Origin: Chitinophaga pinensis
Lineage (GTDB): Bacteria; Bacteroidota; Bacteroidia; AKYH767-A; OLB10
Length of the DNA stretch: 9,088 nt
Assembly (NCBI GenBank): GCA_945872015.1
Contig: CAMBYJ010000056.1
Location: 1-9,088 of the forward strand
Reading direction: 5' to 3'
Both the position numbers and the translations under genes were made by a program. Below, piece by piece: positions 1 to 6,700 of this stretch. The notes under the pieces are model-generated. The model was not told the origin of the DNA, did no database searches, and saw only the letters and a list, made by a program, of their open reading frames with translations. Each line of letters starts with the position of its first letter. Position 1 is the first letter of the stretch.

Positions 1-2
1 AA

Positions 3-140
3 AGGCAAGTGATAACTCATCTAAATCTAAATGGCATTAACGCTCAATACCATGGGGAAACAGCAGCCCCACCCCGTAGTAAAATTACTCAGTGGAAAAT
101 AATTATTCGGTTATTAAACATTTACAAACGTTTAAGTTGA
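3..140 (+). CDS. Possible 3' end of an unidentified gene (5' end outside window)
   Basis: An open frame enters from the left edge and stops at TGA 138-140, giving 45 residues. The tail is basic and mixed in composition, with a segment reading HGETAAPPRSKITQWK followed by a hydrophobic/basic end (IIIRLLNIYKRLS). It looks protein-like, and the other five frames across 1-120 are broken by stops. An open stretch this short in AT-rich DNA can nevertheless arise by chance, and it uses some uncommon codons (AGG, ATA, CTA). I do not recognise a family. It would be co-directional with the TonB receptor downstream and separated from it by about 236 bases. Confidence 0.35.
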   Translation, partial: RQVITHLNLNGINAQYHGETAAPPRSKITQWKIIIRLLNIYKRLS

Positions 141-186
141 ACTGATATCTTGTATTAAAGTGTATCCGAAGGATTCTACTTTATTG

Positions 187-202
187 TTTGATGATTTGAT
201 GA
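187..202. repeat. Two tandem copies of TTTGATGA
   Basis: TTTGATGA occurs twice head to tail (187-194 and 195-202). It lies four bases before a perfect palindrome, in the non-coding stretch ahead of the TonB receptor gene. It could be a protein-binding site or simple slippage; nothing in the sequence decides between these. Confidence 0.5.
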
Positions 203-206
203 CTTG

Positions 207-224
207 TCCCGATAGCTATCGGGA
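207..224. repeat. Perfect 18-bp palindrome TCCCGATAGCTATCGGGA
   Basis: Bases 207-224 are identical to their own reverse complement, with a GC-rich outer part (CCCGAT/ATCGGG) in otherwise AT-rich intergenic DNA. As RNA or single-stranded DNA it would form a tight hairpin. No T-tract follows, so it is a poor intrinsic terminator as it stands. From memory, the CCCGATAGCTATCGGG core recurs between genes in Bacteroidota genomes, which would make it a dispersed REP-like element; only one copy is visible here. The rest of 141-376 shows no gene and no promoter I can defend. Confidence 0.6.
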
Positions 225-376
225 TTGAAAATTTAGCTCTCTCCCAATTGATTGATAACACGCGATATTGCCTATTTGAAAATCATAATTCGATAATTCA
301 TATTGAGCATTCATTAATATTTACGTTTCAAGTAATTTTCTTTTTTATTTTTCTACTTTTATTGAAAATACCATTT

Positions 377-3154
377 ATGAAGAATTTATTTACTTTAATA
401 ATCTTAGTTTTCTTATCAAACGGATTAATTGCACAAAGCATCATTAAAGTGCATGTGGAAGAAAATACCTTTAAAACAACTTTGCCAGGAGCAACCATCG
501 TTGTAAAAGGAACTACAAATGGTACTTCAACGGATATGGATGGGAATGCAACAATCACCGCATCATCAACCGATAGTATTGTTATTTCTTTAATGGGATA
601 TAATACACAAACAGTTGCTGTTGGCAATAATAGTTCTTTATCAATTTTACTTGCTTCTTCTGATATAGAATTAGGTGAAATGGTGGTAGTAGGAACAAGA
701 AGTGCAGGCAGAACACGTACAGAAACAACAGCACCTGTTGATGTAATAAGTGTTAGCAGCTTAATGACCAACTCTGGTCGTGCGGATATAACTAGTATGC
801 TTAATTATGCAGCACCATCATTAAACGCTAATAAACAAAGTGGTTCAGATGGTGCTGATCATATAGACCTTGCTACACTCCGTGGATTAGGTCCCGATCA
901 AACTTTAGTATTAGTAAATGGTAAACGCAGACATCAAACAGCTTTTGTTGCAGTGTATGGAACACGAGGTAGAGGAAATTCAGGAACTGATTTAAGTGCT
1001 ATTCCAGTTTCTGCAATTGATAGGATTGAAATCCTTCGTGATGGGGCATCTGCCCAATATGGTTCTGATGCAATTGCAGGTGTAATAAATATTGTAACTA
1101 AAAAAACAACAGGCTTTTTCACAGGTGATGTTGGTTATGGTGCTTATGCTGATAAAGAATTTAATCCTGCTTATCAATCTCAATTAAAGCAATATGAATC
1201 AGGAAATAAATTAGATGGGAATGCTTTCTCATTGAATGCAAACTATGGAATTAAGCTAGGTAAAAAAGATGGCTATCTTAATTTTTCACTTTCTGCTTTA
1301 AATCAACAGAAAACTTTTCGTCAGGTTTTAGATACTTCCAACTTATTTACTAACGCTGATGCATTACCAATAAATGTGTATCGCCGTGCAAACGGAGATG
1401 CATCAATTACATCTATCGGTACTTTCTTTAATGGAGAAATGCCTTTGACAAATACGAAAACAACTCTTTATACTTTCGGTGGCTTTAGCTTTAAGAAGTC
1501 GGATGCTTTTGCTTACTCCCGTAATTTTTCTGCAAGACCAAATCGCTTTCCAACGGATGCTAATGGTAATTTAATTTTCGTCGATGGCATTATGCATACA
1601 ACACCTGATGGGAAAGTTTATTACAATCCAATTATCCAAACTACTATTTCAGATATATCGTGGGCATTTGGAGCTCGAGGCGAAACAAAAAACAATTGGC
1701 TTTGGGATCTTAGTAATACTATTGGTAGAAATGATTTTCATTTTTATGGCGATCAAACATTTAATGCATCACTTGGAACGGCACAAACGAATTTTGATAA
1801 TGGTGGTTTTTCATTCTTGCAAAACACCACAAACTTTGATATGCACCGAAAGTTTGAAAAGGTAATGAATGGATTACAGTTTGCTTTTGGTGCTGAACAT
1901 CGTTTAGAATATTATACACTTTACGCTGGAGAAGAAGCTTCTTATCGTAATTACGATACAAGTGGTGTTAAAGCATCAGGCTCTCAAGGATTCCCAGGAT
2001 ACCAACCAAGCGACGAAGTAAATGCATCACGCAATACAATTGGAATTTATGCAGATGCTGAATTAGATATTACAAAAAAATGGTTGCTTACAGCTGCTGT
2101 TCGTGCAGAAAATTACAGCGACTTTGGCTTTACCAGTAATTACAAAGCAAGTACTCGTTATAAGCTTAGAGACAATCTAAATATTCGTTCTTCTGTAAGC
2201 ACAGGATTCCGAGCACCATCACTACAACAAATAAACTTTAGCTCAACCTTCACAAATGTACAAGGTGGTTTAGTTTCCGAAGTTAAGATAGCTCCTAACT
2301 ATAGCGCATTAACGAAAGCGGCTGGCATTGATGAACTAAAACAAGAAATATCTTCGAATTTCAATATAGGTATGACTTGGAGTCCAATAAAAGAATTCAA
2401 TGTATCTGTCGATTTTTATCAGGTAAAAGTGAAAGATAGAGTTGTTCTTTCAGGACAATTTGATGGTGCAGATACTACACTTGATCCAACATTTTTAAGT
2501 GTATTACAACAAAACAATGTTGATTACGCACAGTTTTTTGCGAACGCTGTGAATACCACGAATAGCGGTGTTGATATAGTTTTAGAATATAAAAAAGTGA
2601 CATTAAAAAATTCATTGCGTTTACAATTATCAGGAAACATTCAGAAAATGTCGATTGATAAAATTAATGTGCCTGCTAAATTGAATGATACAGAACAACA
2701 TCAGCAAACATTTTTAAGTGATCGTGAACAATCATTTATTCTTGCTTCAGCACCTAATTCTAAATTCTCTTTCAACGCTGAATATGGATTTAAGAAGTTT
2801 GTCTTTGGTATGCGCTTAACTTACTTTGGAGAAGTTACTCTTTTAGGTTATGGTGAAGATGCGCTTGGAATTAATCCGAAAGTACCTACTGATGCAGACC
2901 CTTCTGTATACGTTGCCGATAAATATGTTTATGGAGGAAAAGTGGTGGCAGATATTAATGGTACTTATAAAATGTCTGATAAGATTAGTTTTATTATTGG
3001 TGTAGATAATCTTTTTAATGTGCACCCTGATTTAGGCGCTGTAGCAACTGCAAAAAACTATGCATTCAATAATGAGTCGGCAGGCCCGTGGGATGCCGTT
3101 CAAATGGGTGGCAACGGACGCAGATTATATGCACGCTTAGCAGTAGCATTTTAG
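377..3154 (+). CDS. TonB-dependent outer-membrane receptor with CarboxypepD_reg-like N-terminal domain
   Basis: This 925-residue protein is an outer-membrane active transporter energised by TonB-ExbBD. Domains in order: signal peptide, residues 1-20 (MKNLF...LIAQ, ending in the AQ typical of Bacteroidota); carboxypeptidase-regulatory-like beta-sandwich, about 21-97 (PGATIVVKGT, TSTDMDGN, MGYNTQ motifs); TonB-box-like EMVVVGTR at 101-108; plug, about 115-243, with RGLGPDQTLVLVNGKRRH and IDRIEILRDGASAQYGSDA followed by GVINIVTKK; then a beta-barrel to the C-terminal aromatic residue (YARLAVAF). The frame is open back to 248, but ATG 377 is chosen because it sits exactly at the signal peptide. 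No SusD partner lies immediately downstream, and the plug pattern is closer to siderophore/metal-complex-type receptors than to SusC, so the substrate is unknown. A terminator separates it from the efflux operon. Confidence 0.93.
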   Translation: MKNLFTLIILVFLSNGLIAQSIIKVHVEENTFKTTLPGATIVVKGTTNGTSTDMDGNATITASSTDSIVISLMGYNTQTVAVGNNSSLSILLASSDIELGEMVVVGTRSAGRTRTETTAPVDVISVSSLMTNSGRADITSMLNYAAPSLNANKQSGSDGADHIDLATLRGLGPDQTLVLVNGKRRHQTAFVAVYGTRGRGNSGTDLSAIPVSAIDRIEILRDGASAQYGSDAIAGVINIVTKKTTGFFTGDVGYGAYADKEFNPAYQSQLKQYESGNKLDGNAFSLNANYGIKLGKKDGYLNFSLSALNQQKTFRQVLDTSNLFTNADALPINVYRRANGDASITSIGTFFNGEMPLTNTKTTLYTFGGFSFKKSDAFAYSRNFSARPNRFPTDANGNLIFVDGIMHTTPDGKVYYNPIIQTTISDISWAFGARGETKNNWLWDLSNTIGRNDFHFYGDQTFNASLGTAQTNFDNGGFSFLQNTTNFDMHRKFEKVMNGLQFAFGAEHRLEYYTLYAGEEASYRNYDTSGVKASGSQGFPGYQPSDEVNASRNTIGIYADAELDITKKWLLTAAVRAENYSDFGFTSNYKASTRYKLRDNLNIRSSVSTGFRAPSLQQINFSSTFTNVQGGLVSEVKIAPNYSALTKAAGIDELKQEISSNFNIGMTWSPIKEFNVSVDFYQVKVKDRVVLSGQFDGADTTLDPTFLSVLQQNNVDYAQFFANAVNTTNSGVDIVLEYKKVTLKNSLRLQLSGNIQKMSIDKINVPAKLNDTEQHQQTFLSDREQSFILASAPNSKFSFNAEYGFKKFVFGMRLTYFGEVTLLGYGEDALGINPKVPTDADPSVYVADKYVYGGKVVADINGTYKMSDKISFIIGVDNLFNVHPDLGAVATAKNYAFNNESAGPWDAVQMGGNGRRLYARLAVAF

Positions 3155-3163
3155 TATTTTAAC

Positions 3164-3208
3164 AATAAGCCATCTTTAAATAATTGGTGATGGCCTATTT
3201 TCATTTTT
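3164..3208 (+). terminator. Intrinsic terminator after the TonB receptor gene
   Basis: An 11-bp stem with one A/C mismatch is formed by AATAAGCCATC (3164-3174) and GATGGCCTATT (3189-3199), with a 14-base loop. A T-rich tail (TTTTCATTTTT, ending at 3208) follows at once. It begins about ten bases after the receptor's stop codon. It should end receptor transcription and give the metal-efflux genes their own transcript. Confidence 0.7.
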
Positions 3209-3244
3209 AGTAGAATTCCTATCGCATATTCAATGATAATTCTC

Positions 3245-3252
3245 TAAATTTG
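3245..3252 (+). promoter_or_regulatory. Candidate -7 box TAAATTTG of the efflux operon promoter
   Basis: TAAATTTG matches the Bacteroidota -7 consensus TAnnTTTG exactly and lies between a terminator and the first gene of the next unit, where a promoter is expected. Two points weaken it. No TTG -33 element lies at the usual 17-23 base spacing. The implied transcription start (about 3256-3258) would fall on or next to the TTG start codon, giving an almost leaderless mRNA. Confidence 0.35.
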
Positions 3253-3257
3253 AATCA

Positions 3258-3638
3258 TTGAAAAAAGTATTGGTCATATCTTTTATCGCGTTGTTTATCG
3301 CGAATGTTTTTGAGCTGCATCAATTGGCAAAGCTCCCAGCATTAGTGCATCATTACTTCGAGCATAAAAGTGAAAATCAACATCAATCCTTCGCCGAATT
3401 TTTAACTGATCATTATTTCGAACAACATGATCATGCTACACAAAATCATAAGCATGATGATTTACCTTTTAAGTCAACTGATTGTTCTTCTTTTCATGGA
3501 ACGATTGCTTTTGTTCATACATTAACGTACAGTCATTATCAACCGGAATTATTTCTTACTGATTTAATCAAACAACAAACAGTGAATTTCTATTTTCAAA
3601 ATTTCGTTGGTAAAATTTGGCAGCCACCCAAAATATAA
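3258..3638 (+). CDS. Small His-rich exported or membrane-anchored protein of the metal-efflux operon
   Basis: This 126-residue protein has a basic/hydrophobic N-terminus (KKVLVISFIALFIANVF, residues 2-18) that could be a signal peptide or signal anchor; no clear cleavage site is visible. The remainder contains 13 histidines (about 10%), densest at residues 52-66 (HYFEQHDHATQNHKH), plus a single Cys at 76 in the stretch LPFKSTDCSSFH. This composition suits metal binding in the periplasm. TTG 3258 is the likely start: an in-frame stop (TAA 3237-3239) lies just upstream and the frame contains no ATG. It precedes the RND gene by 64 bases on the same strand with no terminator between, so the two are probably co-transcribed. 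From memory, small proteins with a similar KLPxLxxHYxEHK...LPFK pattern recur ahead of CzcA-type genes in Bacteroidota. Function is not known; accessory metal capture or sensing is inference. Confidence 0.7.
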   Translation: MKKVLVISFIALFIANVFELHQLAKLPALVHHYFEHKSENQHQSFAEFLTDHYFEQHDHATQNHKHDDLPFKSTDCSSFHGTIAFVHTLTYSHYQPELFLTDLIKQQTVNFYFQNFVGKIWQPPKI

Positions 3639-3702
3639 TTGGTTTTTATCTCTTCTTTGCTAAATTACTTTTAACAATTAAATTCAATAAGCGTTATAAA
3701 CT

Positions 3703-6700
3703 ATGCTTAATAAAATTATTGCGTTCTCTATAAAGAACAAATTAATCATTGGTATCCTTACCATCGCACTGGTAATTTATGGTAGCTATCAATTCACTAA
3801 ATTGCCAATTGATGCAGTGCCTGATATTACCGACAATCAAGTTCAGGTGATTACGGTTTCACCTTCTTTAGGTGCACCCGATATCGAGCGACTCATTACG
3901 TTTCCTATCGAACAAGCAAATAGTAATATTCCAGGCTTGAAAGAAATCAGAAGTTTCTCTCGCTTCGGATTATCACTCATTACGATTGTGTTTAATGATG
4001 ATGTAGATATTTATTGGGCACGTCAACAAGTTACCGAGCGACTAAAAATTGCGGAAGATGAAATTCCGAAAGGACTTGGTAAACCAACACTCGCTCCAGT
4101 TACAACAGGACTTGGAGAAATTTACCAGTATGTACTTCGTCCTGAAAAAGGATATGAATCAAAATATACTGCAACCGAATTACGCACTATTCAAGATTGG
4201 ATAGTGCGACGACAATTACTCGGTGTAAAAGGAGTTGCCGATGTAAGTTCGTTTGGTGGAAGATTGAAGCAATATGAAATTGCAATTAATCCTTCTACAT
4301 TAAAAGCACATAACGTAACCGTTGATGATGTTTTTGAAGCACTCGAAAAAAATAATGAAAACGCAGGCGGTGGTTATATCGAAAAATCATCAACCGTATT
4401 ATTTATTCGTACCGAAGGACTCATTCAAAATATTGAAGATATAAAAGCGATTGTAGTGAAATCGCTATCTAACGGTACGCCCCTACTCATTAGAGATATT
4501 GCTGATGTTAGATTCGGACAAGCAGCACGATATGGTGCTATTACCTATAATGATGAAGGCGAAGTAGCAGGTGCTGTGGTAATGATGTTAAAAGGAGAAA
4601 ACAGCAGCAACGTTATTAAAGATGTTAAAGCGCGCATTGAACAAATTAAATTAACACTTCCCAAAGGTGTTATTCTTGAGCCCTTTCTTGATAGAACTAA
4701 AATGGTTGATAGTGCAATTGGCACCGTTACAAAAAACTTATTGGAAGGAGCTCTCATTGTTATTTTTATTCTTGTGTTGTTTCTTGGAAATGTGCGCGCA
4801 GGATTTTTAGTCGCTTCAGTTATTCCATTATCGATGCTCTTTGCGATTATCATGATGAATATTTTTGGTGTGAGTGGTAATTTGATGAGTCTTGGTGCGC
4901 TCGACTTCGGATTGATTGTAGATGGAGCTGTTATTATTGTAGAAGCTGTGATGCATAGTTTAATACACAACAGAAAATTTGCAGGATTAAATCGTATATC
5001 ACAAGATGAAATGGATGATGCTGTTAAAGGATCTGCAGGTAAGATGATGAACAGTGCTGTGTTTGGTCAGATTATAATTTTGATTGTTTACCTGCCGATT
5101 TTTACCCTCGAAGGAATAGAAGGAAAAATGTTTATGCCAATGGCGCAAACGGTAGCCTTTGCTTTACTAGGTGCTTTTATTTTATCGCTAACTTATATTC
5201 CGATGATGAGCTCAGTATTTCTTAGTAAAAATATTTCTCAGGATAAAAACTGGTCGGATAGAATGATGGATTATTTAATTGCTAAACAACAACGATTGCT
5301 TCAAAAGATTTTAAAATTTCCTAAAACTACATTGGGTGCTTCTTTTGGATTGTTGTTGTTTGCTTTATTTATCTTCTCAAATCTTGGAGGCGAGTTCATT
5401 CCTGAATTACCAGAAGGCGACTTTGCGGTAGAAACACGTGTACTAACGGGTAGCAATATCCGTACTTCCAGCGAGGCTTGTATGCAATCAGCACATGTGT
5501 TATTGGAGAAGTTTCCAGAGATAGAAAAGATTGTAGGCAAAACCGGAAGTGGTGAAATTCCTACTGACCCGATGCCAATGGAGGCGAGTGATATGATGAT
5601 TATTTTGAAAGATAAATCACAATGGACATCTGCCGATACATGGGAAGAACTATCGCAAAAGATGAATGATGCACTAAATGTAATCCCTGGGGTGCAATAT
5701 AGCTTCCAATATCCAGTTGCGATGCGTTTTAATGAATTGATGACGGGTGCGAAGCAAGATGTAGTCTGTAAAATATTTGGAGAAAATTTAGATACGCTTT
5801 CAAAATACTCCCGTTTACTTGGTGAGCGAGTTTCAAAAATTAATGGAGCAGAAAATATTTATGTCGAACCGATAGATGGATTGCCTCAACTAATTATTAG
5901 CTATCATAGAAATGTTATTGCCCAATATGGTTTAACCATAGGAGATGTAAATCGTGTAGTAAATATTTCGTTTGCAGGTCAAAGTTGCGGTCAAGTATAT
6001 GAAGACGAAAAACGTTTTGATTTAGTGGTGCGCTTGGCCAATGAACAACGTCAGAATGTTGAAGACGTTCGCAATTTACTAATCCCTACTCCTAATGGTA
6101 GTCAGGTACCGCTTTATCAATTAGCAGATGTATCAATCAAGCAAAGTGTGAATCAGATTCAACGAGACGATGCCAAGCGAAGAATCATTGTTGGATTTAA
6201 TGTGAATGGAAGAGACGTAGAATCTGTTGTAAAGGATGTTCAAAATACAGCATCTAAAATACAATTACCAACTGGTTATTATATCACCTATGGGGGAGCA
6301 TTTGAGAATTTACAAGCAGCGCAAGCTCGATTAAAACTTGCTGTTCCTATTTCACTATTACTAATCTTTATTTTCTTGTATTTCGCATTTAACTCAATCA
6401 AACACGGATTAATCATTTACTCTGCTATTCCTCTTTCGGCGATTGGAGGCATCTTGTTTTTAGCGATGAGAGGAATGCCGTTTAGTATAAGTGCTGGTGT
6501 AGGCTTCATCGCTTTATTTGGCGTTGCCGTATTAAACGGAATTGTATTAATAGCAGAGTTTAATCGCTTGAAGAATGAATATCCGAACGATTTACAACAA
6601 GTTGTTATGCATGGAACGAAACAACGCTTACGTCCAGTATTAATGACAGCCTTCGTAGCATCATTAGGATTTCTTCCAATGGCTTTAAGTCATGGTGCAG

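Noticed and set aside
1..100. Possible riboswitch, prompted by GC-rich blocks such as GGGGAAACAGCAGCCCCACCCC.
   Set aside because: I could not match the conserved boxes of cobalamin, TPP, SAM or fluoride riboswitches, and the stretch is better explained as possible coding sequence.
182..190. TATTGTTTG as a -7 promoter box for the TonB receptor gene.
   Set aside because: It has three rather than two bases between TA and TTTG, and no TTG lies at a proper -33 spacing. CCTATTTG at 271-278 was also weighed and matches only half of the box.
248..376. N-terminal extension of the TonB receptor by 43 residues from an ATG at 248.
   Set aside because: The extension would bury a canonical signal peptide that begins at ATG 377; the added residues resemble translated AT-rich leader.
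328..771. Antisense open frame of 147 codons over the start of the TonB receptor gene.
   Set aside because: It is opposite the signal peptide and CarboxypepD_reg domain and has no recognisable features.
1584..1865. Forward-strand open frame of 93 codons inside the TonB receptor gene.
   Set aside because: It is an alternate frame entirely within the receptor barrel, with no independent support.
3639..3702. Terminator or separate promoter between the His-rich gene and the RND gene.
   Set aside because: The 64 bases are T-rich but contain no stem-loop and no exact TAnnTTTG box.
4545..4970. Antisense open frame of 141 codons inside the RND gene.
   Set aside because: It lies opposite a strongly conserved part of the pump, has low-complexity composition and no family resemblance; it is a shadow of the coding strand.
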